A stretch of 64,000 nucleotides of DNA from positions 1 through 64,000 of the forward strand of contig JAEWYP010000024.1 of NCBI GenBank assembly GCA_023395615.1. The letters are read 5' to 3'. The notes below the pieces were generated by a model, which ran no database searches, was not told the origin of the DNA, and was given only the letters and a program-made list of their open reading frames with translations. The stretch is from Bacillota bacterium (GTDB lineage: Bacteria; Bacillota; Clostridia; Christensenellales; Aristaeellaceae). Positions 8,467-16,849 of the stretch are shown piece by piece; within the stretch, counting starts at the first letter, position 1, and each line of letters begins with the position of its first letter. A program made the translations under genes and the position numbers.

Positions 8467-8960
8467 TGCGGATCGGGCATGGCATGGATACGCACCGGTT
8501 GGTGCCGGGGCGCGAACTGATTCTCTGCGGCGTGAAAATTCCGCACGAAACGGGTCTGTTGGGGCACAGTGACGCCGATGTGGCCACCCATGCTCTGATG
8601 GACGCCCTGCTGGGCGCTGCCGCGCTGGGCGACATCGGAGCACTGTTTCCGGATACGGAGGAACGGTATCGCGGCGCCTGCTCGCTGGACTTGCTGGACG
8701 TTGTGGCGGCAAGGATTGCGGAGCTGGGCTTCGTACCCGTGAATGTGGATGTGACCATTGTGGCGCAGCGCCCCAGACTGCGCCCCTATGTGGACGAAAT
8801 GCGTAAAAAGCTGGCGGAGCGGCTGGGCCTGCCGATGGGCTGTGTAAGCGTGAAGGCAACCACCACCGAAGGCCTTGGGTTTGAGGGCGAGGAAAAGGGA
8901 ATTTCCGCGCAAGCGGTATGTCTGCTTGCGGATCGAACCGACCCCGTAACCAGACAATGA
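8466..8960 (+). CDS. ispF: 2-C-methyl-D-erythritol 2,4-cyclodiphosphate synthase
   Basis: IspF closes CDP-ME 2-phosphate to MEcPP in the MEP pathway. The zinc ligands are seen in GHGMDTHRL (Asp8, His10) and in the His of LLGHSDADV. DIGALFPDT and KATTTEGLGFEG are further family signatures. Its 164 residues are a little over the usual 157-160. A GGAGG site lies inside the end of ispD. The intermediate gene ispE is not in this window. Its stop overlaps the comEC start. Confidence 0.97.
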   Translation: MRIGHGMDTHRLVPGRELILCGVKIPHETGLLGHSDADVATHALMDALLGAAALGDIGALFPDTEERYRGACSLDLLDVVAARIAELGFVPVNVDVTIVAQRPRLRPYVDEMRKKLAERLGLPMGCVSVKATTTEGLGFEGEEKGISAQAVCLLADRTDPVTRQ

Positions 8961-11353
8961 ATCGCCCGACCCGGAGCGTGACGCAGCGATTAGCCCCGCG
9001 GGAGCGAGGCTTTTTTTTGCCGTTACTGGCGCTTTGTTTTGGCATAGGCGTTTGGCTGGCGCCGCGCGTAACCGTAGGGCTGTGGCCTTTGTGGCTGGTT
9101 GCGCTGGCGATGCTGCTGGTGATCCCGCTGGTTTGCTTCAGACTGCCGGTACGGTGGGTTTGCCTCCCGCTGGCGCTGGCGGCTGCACTGCTGTGGACGA
9201 ATACGTGGCTGAATCCGGCGGTGCCTGTGCCGGGAAGCTACGACGAGATCACCGCGACTGTGTATGGGGAGCCATCGGAACGCACAGCCGGAGGCGTATC
9301 GGCAACGCTTTGCCGGGTAACGCTCAACGGTGTGGAACAGCCGGGCCGCGCGTATTGCACCATCGATGAAACCGCCGGGCTTACAGCGGACGATCTGTTT
9401 GACGGCGCATTGCTCCGTTTTCAGGGAAAAGTGTACCTGCCGGCTGGCAAGCTGAACGAGAATGACTTCGATTTTCGCATGTGGCTGTTGCAAAACGGGA
9501 TTGGTTACGGCATCTCGGGCGTAAAGGAACCCGTGCTGCTCAACACGCGGGAAACGGCGCCGGTCGTCAGCTTTCCCGCTCGTGTGCGTGCTTTTTGCGC
9601 CGAGCGCTTTCAAACCCTGATGGGGGAAGAAGGCAACCTGGCTATGGCGATGCTGCTGGGCGATAAGGACGGCCTGGCGGAGGACGAGCAGCTTGCCTTT
9701 CAGCGCGCGGGCGTGGCGCACCTGATGGCGGTTTCTGGCCTGCATGTGGGTTTCCTGCTGGGCGGCTTATTATGGTTGTTGAATCTGCTTACGTTAAGGA
9801 AGAGCTTTCGGCTGCCGGTTACGGCGGCTTTTCTGGCGCTGTACTGCTGGATCACCGGGTTTCCGCCCGCAGCGGTACGCGCGGCGACCATGGCGCTGCT
9901 GGTGCTGGGCGCGGATGCGGTCGGACGAAGGCACGATCCTCTTACCACGCTTTCCGCGGCGGCGATTCTGGTGCTGGCGATCAACCCGTTACAGTTATTT
10001 TCGGCGGGCTTCGTTCTCTCCTTTACCGCGATGGCGGGGATTATGTTTTTATACCGGCCTATCCTCACCCTGTTCTCGCGCCCCTTTGGCGCAGGCCAAC
10101 CTCGACCGCGTACGAAAGCCTTTTCCCTGTTGATAAAGGCAAGGGAATCATCACTGGGCGTGCTCGCGGTGAGCCTTTCGGCACAGATTGGCGTGCTGCT
10201 GCCTACGGCGGCATACTTTCACAAATTGCCGCTGTATGGGATGCTTTTTAACCTGCTGGCCGTGCCGCTTGCGGGGATACTGGTACCCTTGTATGCCATA
10301 ACGCTGTTGGCGTCGATTCTACCTGTTGTGGGCGCTCCGCTGGGCATGGCGTTGGGTTTTGTGGCGAAGTGGGGGAGTTGGCTGCTGCTCAGGATACTGG
10401 AACTGTCGGCCCGGTTGCCCTACGCACAGGTGCGCGTACCTTCCCCCAACCTTTGGGCGTGCGTGGGCCTTCTGCTGGGCGTGCTGGCGCTATCGGGGTA
10501 TCTGCGAGCTGGGCGCGGCAGGCGTGTGCTGGCGGCAGTCCTGATCTGTTACTTTGCCTGCATGGGCGCGTATCTGGCGCGCCCCGCGGCCCTGCGATAC
10601 GACCAGCTGTCGGTAGGGCAGGGCGATGCGGCGCTGCTGATGGCCGGCAATCGAACGATTGCCGTTGATGTGGGCGAGCAGGGCAGCGAAATGGCAGGTC
10701 GCCTGCTGGCGGAAGGTCGATCGCTGGACGCGGTGCTGCTTACCCATCTGCATGCCGACCATGCCAAGGGGCTATTGCAGCTGTTGAAGGAAGAAATTCC
10801 GATCGGGCATATTTACCTCCCGGATGGCGCGCTGGATGTAACGCTGGATGCGGATGCCCCCGTGATCTGGGATGCGATTACACGCAGCGGAATCCCGGTC
10901 ACGTTTCTGTCGGCAGGGGATACGCTGACCTATCCCGAATTGAATATACAGGTGCTCTGGCCAGAAAAGGGAAAAACAAGGGCCGGGCTGAACGCCAACG
11001 AACGCTCCATGGCAACGATGATTACACTGGACAGTTTGCGAATGCTTAGCATGGCGGACAATACCACCCTGTATGAACAGTACATTGTGAAACCCTGCGA
11101 TATCCTCAAGGTAGGGCATCATGGCAGCGCGGCTTCCACGTCGGATGCGTTTCTGGATCAGGCGGACCCGGCAATCGCGATTGTTTCCTGCCGCTCCAAC
11201 GCGCGTCTTCCCTCGGCGGATACGCTGGAACGCTTAACGGAGCATGGCGCTAAGATATTGCGCACGGACGAAACCGGGGAGATTACCCTGTCGGCTGTCA
11301 ACGGTACATATCGGATTACCACTTACCGAACAGGAGAAAACGATGAACCATAA
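8957..11353 (+). CDS. comEC: ComEC/Rec2 competence DNA-uptake channel protein
   Basis: ComEC forms the membrane channel through which single-stranded DNA enters during transformation. From ATG 8957 (overlapping the ispF stop) the protein has 798 residues, the usual full length. Two or three N-terminal membrane segments come first, then an outer domain, then the competence domain (about 200-500) with MAVSGLHVGFLLGGLL. Last is a metallo-beta-lactamase-like domain with THLHADHAKG at about 595-604, thought to act as the nuclease. The domain order is complete, so the gene is probably functional; no other competence gene is in the window. Confidence 0.95.
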   Translation: MNRPTRSVTQRLAPRERGFFLPLLALCFGIGVWLAPRVTVGLWPLWLVALAMLLVIPLVCFRLPVRWVCLPLALAAALLWTNTWLNPAVPVPGSYDEITATVYGEPSERTAGGVSATLCRVTLNGVEQPGRAYCTIDETAGLTADDLFDGALLRFQGKVYLPAGKLNENDFDFRMWLLQNGIGYGISGVKEPVLLNTRETAPVVSFPARVRAFCAERFQTLMGEEGNLAMAMLLGDKDGLAEDEQLAFQRAGVAHLMAVSGLHVGFLLGGLLWLLNLLTLRKSFRLPVTAAFLALYCWITGFPPAAVRAATMALLVLGADAVGRRHDPLTTLSAAAILVLAINPLQLFSAGFVLSFTAMAGIMFLYRPILTLFSRPFGAGQPRPRTKAFSLLIKARESSLGVLAVSLSAQIGVLLPTAAYFHKLPLYGMLFNLLAVPLAGILVPLYAITLLASILPVVGAPLGMALGFVAKWGSWLLLRILELSARLPYAQVRVPSPNLWACVGLLLGVLALSGYLRAGRGRRVLAAVLICYFACMGAYLARPAALRYDQLSVGQGDAALLMAGNRTIAVDVGEQGSEMAGRLLAEGRSLDAVLLTHLHADHAKGLLQLLKEEIPIGHIYLPDGALDVTLDADAPVIWDAITRSGIPVTFLSAGDTLTYPELNIQVLWPEKGKTRAGLNANERSMATMITLDSLRMLSMADNTTLYEQYIVKPCDILKVGHHGSAASTSDAFLDQADPAIAIVSCRSNARLPSADTLERLTEHGAKILRTDETGEITLSAVNGTYRITTYRTGENDEP

Positions 11354-12380
11354 CGAATTTTTTGACTCGATGAAAAATGGCGCTATCCGGCCACTGTATC
11401 TTTTTGAAGGCACGGAGGAATACATCAAGGGGCAGGCGGCGGCGCGCCTGTGCGAACAGTTGCTGCCGCAGGGGCTGGAGCAGATGAACTATTCCGAACT
11501 GTTGAACCCGGATGCGGATGCGCTGGTGGCCGCCGCCGAGACCTTACCCTTCATGGCGGAAAAACGGGTGTTGCTCATACGGGATTGCGACCTGCTTACC
11601 ACCGCGTCTTCCGGCGACAATGGAACCAAGCTGGAAGCGATTGAAGCCTATCTGGACCATCAGTCGCCCGACACCTGCCTTGTTTTTTACAACAAGGGCA
11701 AGGCAGACGGTCGGAAAAAGCTTTACCAGAACCTGAAGAAGCGCGGCGCGATTGTTGATTTTTCTCCCATGGAAGATCAGGAAGCCGCCAGATGGGCCGT
11801 CCGCACCATGCGCGCGTCAGGAAAGCAGATGGACGCGGGCTGTGCGCAAACGCTGGTGTTTACCGTGGGGCACGACGCTGCTTTGTTAAAACAGGAAATG
11901 GAAAAGCTGGCCGCTTATGTGGGCGAACGGGAAACCGTTACGGAAGAAGATATTGCGGCCATCTGTATCCGATCACTGGAGTGTTCCGTGTTCCAGATGG
12001 TGGACGCGCAGGTGGCGGGCAACAACCGCGACGCCTGCCAGCTGCTGAACAGCGTGCTGGAAGGCGGCGAAGACCGGTTCATGGTTCTGGCGATGCTGCT
12101 GAGGCAGTACCGAATTTTATACCATATGCGCTGCCTGCTGGACGAGCGTGCGCCCGCCAATTCGCTTGCCAGCCTGCTGGGGATTCCGCCGTTCACGCTG
12201 GCCCGCACGCAGGCGCAGGCGCGGCGCTATCCCCGGGAAAAGCTGAAAGCTGCGTATGATTACCTGTTTGATCTGGAATACCGCCTAAAATCCGGCCAGA
12301 CCCCGCAGGAAGGCAGCGCAGAGACCGCGCTTTTCAAGCTGGACGCGATCCTGAACGGCGACCGTCAAACCATCGCCTGA
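11343..12380 (+). CDS. holA: DNA polymerase III delta subunit
   Basis: HolA is the clamp-loader subunit that opens the beta sliding clamp. The 345-residue protein shows YLFEGTEEYIKGQA near the N-terminus (the degenerate P-loop region of delta), the LPFMAEKRVLLIRD stretch, and the C-terminal collar domain with LLRQYRILYHMR. The start at 11343 lies eleven bases inside comEC, after an AGGAG site, and fits the family length. comEC followed by holA is a common order in Bacillota. Confidence 0.95.
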   Translation: MNHNEFFDSMKNGAIRPLYLFEGTEEYIKGQAAARLCEQLLPQGLEQMNYSELLNPDADALVAAAETLPFMAEKRVLLIRDCDLLTTASSGDNGTKLEAIEAYLDHQSPDTCLVFYNKGKADGRKKLYQNLKKRGAIVDFSPMEDQEAARWAVRTMRASGKQMDAGCAQTLVFTVGHDAALLKQEMEKLAAYVGERETVTEEDIAAICIRSLECSVFQMVDAQVAGNNRDACQLLNSVLEGGEDRFMVLAMLLRQYRILYHMRCLLDERAPANSLASLLGIPPFTLARTQAQARRYPREKLKAAYDYLFDLEYRLKSGQTPQEGSAETALFKLDAILNGDRQTIA

Positions 12381-12410
12381 AGCGCTTTGACCGGAAAACC
12401 GCGGAAAAAC

Positions 12411-12467
12411 TTGCGCCATGGACCGGGAATGGTTATAATAAGTCAACTTAACCCGTAATCGGGGTAA
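12411..12467 (+). promoter_or_regulatory. Promoter and possible operator of HTH-cupin gene
   Basis: TTGCGC (12411-12416) and TATAAT (12434-12439) have a 17-base spacer. Just downstream an imperfect palindrome with arms TTAACCCG and CGGGGTAA (12448-12467) covers the likely transcript start. It could be an autoregulatory site for the HTH protein; that is inference. Confidence 0.6.
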
Positions 12468-12484
12468 AAGGAGGCGCACCCGTC

Positions 12485-13039
12485 GTGTCCGATCAAGTGA
12501 AGCAGATCGCTATGAGAATTTCAGATCTTCGCGAGATTTCGGACTACACGGTCGAACGGATGGCGGCCGCGCTGGATGTTCCCGTGGAGGAATATAAAAA
12601 GATCGAGTCCGGGGAGATTGACATACCCATCAGCTTTCTGGTGAAGGTCGGCGAGACCTTTCACATGGATATGACCGAACTGTTGACGGGCGAAGCCCCA
12701 AGGCTGAACGTGTTCAGCGTAACGCGCGCAGGCAAGGGGGAGGACATCACCCGCCACAACCAGTATGTGTACAAGAACCTGGGTTCCAATTTTGCGCACC
12801 GCAAGATCGAGCCCCTGTATGTGACCGTGCCTGTGGGGGAGAACGAAGAAATGATCCCCAACAGCCACGAAGGGCAGGAATTCGACTACATCCTTTCCGG
12901 CGTGATGCGCATTATGATCGGTAAAAACGACATCGTTCTTAATCCCGGCGACAGCGTATATTACGACAGCCGTACGCCGCACGCGATGAAAGCCGAAGGC
13001 AACGAACCCGTACACTTTCTGGCCATGGTTATTCCATAA
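12485..13039 (+). CDS. XRE-family regulator with C-terminal cupin domain
   Basis: A 184-residue protein has an N-terminal helix-turn-helix of the XRE type (about 8-62, ISDYTVERMAAALDVPVEEYKKIESGEI) and a C-terminal cupin (about 108-182, HEGQEFDYILSGVMRIMIG and LNPGDSVYYDSRTPHAM). Such proteins are usually local regulators whose cupin senses a small molecule. It starts at GTG 12485 after AAAGGAGG. The acyl-CoA synthetase gene starts 42 bases after its stop, and the pair recurs together in Clostridia as far as I know, so it probably controls that gene. The ligand is unknown. Confidence 0.88.
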   Translation: MSDQVKQIAMRISDLREISDYTVERMAAALDVPVEEYKKIESGEIDIPISFLVKVGETFHMDMTELLTGEAPRLNVFSVTRAGKGEDITRHNQYVYKNLGSNFAHRKIEPLYVTVPVGENEEMIPNSHEGQEFDYILSGVMRIMIGKNDIVLNPGDSVYYDSRTPHAMKAEGNEPVHFLAMVIP

Positions 13040-13081
13040 GGCCTGGGCAAGCGACCCCGTTAAGGAAAGGAAGAGCCACCC

Positions 13082-15178
13082 ATGCTGGCGGATCGATATA
13101 TACGGACGGATTTTACCTCTCAGGAGGATTTCGAACAGCATTTTGAATTAAAGATTCCGGAACATTTCCACTTCGCCTACGACGTTGTGGACGAATATGC
13201 GCACCAATCGCCTGATAAACGTGCCATGATCTGGTGCGATATTCACGGTCGGGAGCGCACGTTCACTTTCGGCGAGTTCAGCCGTTTGAGCGACAAAGCG
13301 GCGAATGTATTCAAAGCGCAGGGTCTGAAAAAAGGAGACCCTGTCATTTTAATGCTCAAACGCCGTTATCAATTTTGGATCGCCGCGCTGGGCCTGCTCA
13401 AGGTGGGCTGCGTGCTGATCCCCGCGACGGCGCAGTTTCAGAAAAAAGATATTGTGTACCGCGTGCAGGCCAGTGGCGCGAAAGCGCTGATCTGCGTGGA
13501 AGAAGAAGAAGTGCGCGGGCATGTGCTGGCCGCGAAAGCGGAATGTGACCCGCAGCCCGTGCTGTTTACCCTGTGCGATGCGGAAGGCTTCCTGAATTTT
13601 GATACGCTGGTGGAGCAGGCCGATTCGCACTGGGAAAAACCGGCGGAACTGCCGCGCAACGACGACATCATGCTGATGTACTTTACCAGCGGCACCACGG
13701 GCATGCCCAAGATGGCGGCCCATACCTGGACCTATCCCATCGCGCAGACGGTGACGGCGTATTACTGGCATAACGTGGGCGATCGGGATATTCACCTTGC
13801 CGTGGCGGATACCGGATGGGCCAAGGCGGGCTGGGGGAAGATGTACGGCCAGTGGATTTGCGGCGCCACCCTGTTTGTGTACGACTTTGACCGTTTTGTG
13901 GCCGCAGACCTGCTGGAACGGTTGGCAAAGTACCACGTTACCTCATTTTGCGCGCCGCCGACCGTGTACCGCTTTATCATCAAGGAGGACCTGACCCGGT
14001 ACGACTTAAGTGCGTTACGCTGGGCGAACTGCGCAGGAGAACCGCTGAACCCGGAAGTGTACGAGCAGTTTTTGAAAGCGACCGGCGTGAAAATCCACGA
14101 GGCGTTTGGCCAGAGCGAGACCACGCCGCTGCTGATGACCAGCAAATGGATGGAACCGAAAACCGGCAGCACCGGCAAACCCTCGCCGGCCTACGATATC
14201 GCGCTGGTGGATGAGAACGGAAACGACGTGGAAGACGGCGTAGAAGGAGAAATCTGTATTCGCCTGAACCATGGCCATCCGGCGGGTTTGCTGACCGGTT
14301 ATTACCGTAATCAACCCCAAACCGACGAGGTGTTCTACGGCGGGCTGTACCACACGGGCGATATGGCCTGGCGTGACGTGGAAGGATACTACTTCTTCAT
14401 CGGGCGCGGCGACGACGTGATCAAATCCAGTGGTTACCGCATCGGGCCTTTCGAGGTGGAAAGCGCGCTGATGACCCACCCCGCCGTTCTGGAGTGCGCC
14501 ATTACCGCCGTGCCGCATCCGGAACGCGGGCAAATCGTGAAGGCGACGGTCGTACTGGTAAAAAATCGCGGTTATGAGCCCAGCGAGGAGCTGAAACGCG
14601 AGCTGCAGGAACACGTGAAAGCTGTGACCGCGCCTTATAAATATCCGCGCATCATCGAGTTTGTAGAGGAATTGCCCAAGACAGTCAGCGGGAAAATACA
14701 ACGCAAGCTGATCCGGCACATGGACGAGCAGAAGCGCGACCGTATGAACCGCGTGAACGTGATCTGTCTTGGCGTGCGCGACATGGCGGCTTCCGTGCGC
14801 TTCTACCGCGATGGGCTGGGCTTTGTCACCCAGGAAAAGAGCGACACGCCGCAGGTGATTTTCTTTCAAACCAACGGCACGGTACTGGAACTGTACCCGC
14901 TTTCTCTGCTGGCGGAGGACATTTCCCCGGATCATCCCCCTGCGATCGCCCCGGGCTTCGGGGGTATCACACTGGCCTACAACGTGCCAAGCGACGCGGA
15001 TGTGCGCGCCACGGTGGAGCTGGCGCGCGGCGCGGGCGCGAAAATTGTGAAGGAACCGCAGCCCGTTTTCTGGGGCGGGTATCATGCCTACTTCGCTGAC
15101 CCGGATGGTTACTATTGGGAAGTGGCGCACAATCCCGGTTGGGAGCTGGATGAAAACGGAATGGTCAGGCTGGGGTAA
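13082..15178 (+). CDS. Acyl-CoA synthetase fused to a VOC/glyoxalase-like domain
   Basis: Residues 1-550 form an AMP-forming acyl-CoA synthetase, which activates a carboxylic acid with ATP and joins it to CoA. The phosphate loop YFTSGTTGMPK is at about 199-209, GQSETT and YHTGDMAW follow, and the catalytic Lys is about 538 in KTVSGKIQRK. It most resembles acetyl/medium-chain enzymes. A synthetase would normally end there. Instead the frame continues without a stop into a complete VOC domain (about 555-698) beginning MNRVNVICLGVRDM and ending FADPDGYYWEVAHNPGWELDE, which elsewhere is a free 135-140 residue protein. Met555 (ATG 14744) could be an old start. The substrate and VOC role are unknown. 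Confidence 0.85.
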   Translation: MLADRYIRTDFTSQEDFEQHFELKIPEHFHFAYDVVDEYAHQSPDKRAMIWCDIHGRERTFTFGEFSRLSDKAANVFKAQGLKKGDPVILMLKRRYQFWIAALGLLKVGCVLIPATAQFQKKDIVYRVQASGAKALICVEEEEVRGHVLAAKAECDPQPVLFTLCDAEGFLNFDTLVEQADSHWEKPAELPRNDDIMLMYFTSGTTGMPKMAAHTWTYPIAQTVTAYYWHNVGDRDIHLAVADTGWAKAGWGKMYGQWICGATLFVYDFDRFVAADLLERLAKYHVTSFCAPPTVYRFIIKEDLTRYDLSALRWANCAGEPLNPEVYEQFLKATGVKIHEAFGQSETTPLLMTSKWMEPKTGSTGKPSPAYDIALVDENGNDVEDGVEGEICIRLNHGHPAGLLTGYYRNQPQTDEVFYGGLYHTGDMAWRDVEGYYFFIGRGDDVIKSSGYRIGPFEVESALMTHPAVLECAITAVPHPERGQIVKATVVLVKNRGYEPSEELKRELQEHVKAVTAPYKYPRIIEFVEELPKTVSGKIQRKLIRHMDEQKRDRMNRVNVICLGVRDMAASVRFYRDGLGFVTQEKSDTPQVIFFQTNGTVLELYPLSLLAEDISPDHPPAIAPGFGGITLAYNVPSDADVRATVELARGAGAKIVKEPQPVFWGGYHAYFADPDGYYWEVAHNPGWELDENGMVRLG

Positions 15179-15253
15179 GGAACACTACCCTGCCGGAGGC
15201 GGAAAAAGAGTATCGCTTACCTGGATGATGCCTGCGTTATTGACTGTATTGAT

Positions 15254-15472
15254 AAAGGAGCGCCCGTGATACGGACGCTCCTCAACTTACTGAAAAAGGC
15301 ACATCTGCGTTGTCAGCTACGGGATTGCAAGGGGTGTCACTTACAAACGGTAAGCTCAACCCCTTGCCACCCTAGCTTCCTCGCATATGAACCTTTTAAG
15401 CAAGCTGTGGTTGGCAGCCTGCAAGTGGTTTGTCAGCGATTTGAGGAGCGCCTATTCGGGGGCACTCCTTTA
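15254..15472 (+). mobile_element. MITE-like element, about 220 bases, non-coding
   Basis: The two ends match as inverted repeats, and each is itself an imperfect hairpin. The left end reads AAAGGAGCGCCCG...ACGGACGCTCCTCAA (15254-15284). The right end, read on the minus strand, is TAAAGGAGTGCCC...GGCGCTCCTCAA (15472-15441). A seven-base direct repeat ACTGTAT flanks the element at 15243-15249 and 15472-15478, as a target duplication might, though the left copy stands four bases away. Inside is a strong stem-loop, GCAAGGGGT (15327-15335) with ACCCCTTGC (15359-15367) and an inner CTTAC/GTAAG stem. No protein is encoded. It may instead be a structured RNA or complex terminator. Confidence 0.5.
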
Positions 15473-15487
15473 CTGTATATTTCAGAA

Positions 15488-15901
15488 TCAGTCGAGCAGA
15501 CCGTTCCGGATGCGTTCGGCCAGTGCGCGTACCTTTGCCTCGATGGTGTGAGCCGTTTGGATGAAGGCCTCGTCGGGCTGTCCGGTCGGGTCGCTTAAGC
15601 CCCAGTCCTCCCGGTAGCGGCAGGGCAGAAACGGACATTCCACCCCACAGCCCATAGTAATCAGCACATCGACGGAAGGAAGATCGGTAAGCAGCTTGGG
15701 ATGCTGCTGTGCCTGCATATCCGCGCCGTACAGTTGACGAATCACGCGAACGGCGTCCGGGTTGATCTGGTCGGCAGGGTGCGTGCCGGCGGAGAAACTG
15801 TCGAATACATCGGCGGCCAGCAATCGGCCCAGCGCTTCCGCCATCTGGCTGCGGCAGGAGTTGTGGGTGCATACGAACGCGACTTTTGGCAAAGCTTGCA
15901 T
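15488..15901 (-). CDS. arsC: Arsenate reductase / low-molecular-weight phosphatase family
   Basis: This 137-residue protein has the LMW protein-tyrosine-phosphatase fold used by thioredoxin-type arsenate reductases. The phosphate loop CTHNSCRSQMAEA has Cys11 as nucleophile, and the C-terminal EDWGLSDPTGQPDEAF holds the general-acid Asp. A further Cys pair (MGCGVECPFLP) fits the disulfide relay of ArsC. It converts arsenate to arsenite in the cytoplasm if the assignment holds. It is last in the cdaA operon, twelve bases after the aldo/keto reductase, with no arsenite pump or ArsR gene beside it. Confidence 0.85.
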   Translation of the reverse strand: MQALPKVAFVCTHNSCRSQMAEALGRLLAADVFDSFSAGTHPADQINPDAVRVIRQLYGADMQAQQHPKLLTDLPSVDVLITMGCGVECPFLPCRYREDWGLSDPTGQPDEAFIQTAHTIEAKVRALAERIRNGLLD

Positions 15902-15913
15902 AGCGATTCCTCC

Positions 15914-16849
15914 TTATTTGGAGATTTCGGTCAACGTCGCCCGCTCTGCAGGAGACAGGGTAAACGACATGGCGGCGGTGTTGGCCTCGGCCTGTTCAGG
16001 TGATTTGACCCCGGTAATAACCACGCTTCCGGGCAACTCGTCCAGAATCCAGCGCACGGCAACGGCAGATACGGGCACGCTATGGGCTTTGGCGATCGGG
16101 CGCATCGCTTCGACGATTTTCAGGTTCTTTTGCAGTTTGTCGCCATAAAAATTATCATAGATTGGGCGACTCCGGCGGTCGTTTGCGTCAAAATGGACAT
16201 CTGCGCCATATTTGCCGGTCAGGATGCCCTGCCCGAGGCTGCCCCAGGTGAGGGGGGCCGCGGCGAGGGATTGCGCGGTCTGGCGCATGGCGGCTTCGTC
16301 GTCGCGGTGGGCGAGGCTGAAATGGTTCTGGAATCCGGCAATGTAATCGCGGTACGGAAGCAGTTCGGGCAGCGCTTCCGGTGAGATGTTGCTTAGCCCG
16401 ATGGCGAGGATGTCGCCCTTTTCCCGATGGGCAATCAGCGATTCCATCAACGTTGGGATGGGCGTATGTCCGTCCAGATAATGCACCTGGTACAGGTCGA
16501 TGTGGTCGGTGCGCAGGCGTTTCAGGCTGGCGGCCAGCGCCTCAGCGATGTATGCCGGGCTGTTATCGTAAAAAGTATGCCCGTTTTCCACCCGCACGCC
16601 GAACTTGGTCGCTAAAACCACTTCCCTGCGATGAGCTGCCAGCGTTTCCCCCAGCGTCTCTTCACTGCGGCCCAGTCCGTAGGTATCGGCCGTATCAAAA
16701 AAGTTCACACCCAGTTCCAGCGCGTGCAGCATGGCGTGCTCTACCTCGGCCCGGGATACGTTGCCCCAGCCGTATTCGCCCGCCGGACAGCCGCCCATGC
16801 AAAGCCGGCTTACGGTAAGCGATGTGCCCTTCAACTTAATCGTTTCCAT
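15914..16849 (-). CDS. Aldo/keto reductase
   Basis: This is an NAD(P)H-dependent oxidoreductase of the aldo/keto reductase superfamily. FFDTADTYGLGRSE holds the catalytic Asp and Tyr, VLATKFG the Lys, and DLYQVHYLDG the His. GVKSPEQAEANTAA near the C-terminus is the cofactor-binding stretch. The start at 16849 is chosen because GAAGGAGAAAACG stands before it; this gives 311 residues. The start lies inside the end of the RsmF-like gene, so the two are translationally coupled. The substrate is unknown. Confidence 0.88.
   Translation of the reverse strand: METIKLKGTSLTVSRLCMGGCPAGEYGWGNVSRAEVEHAMLHALELGVNFFDTADTYGLGRSEETLGETLAAHRREVVLATKFGVRVENGHTFYDNSPAYIAEALAASLKRLRTDHIDLYQVHYLDGHTPIPTLMESLIAHREKGDILAIGLSNISPEALPELLPYRDYIAGFQNHFSLAHRDDEAAMRQTAQSLAAAPLTWGSLGQGILTGKYGADVHFDANDRRSRPIYDNFYGDKLQKNLKIVEAMRPIAKAHSVPVSAVAVRWILDELPGSVVITGVKSPEQAEANTAAMSFTLSPAERATLTEISK

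Noticed and set aside
14015..15130. A 371-codon minus-strand open frame opposite the synthetase-VOC gene
   Set aside because: The sense frame carries all catalytic motifs of both domains; the antisense frame has none.
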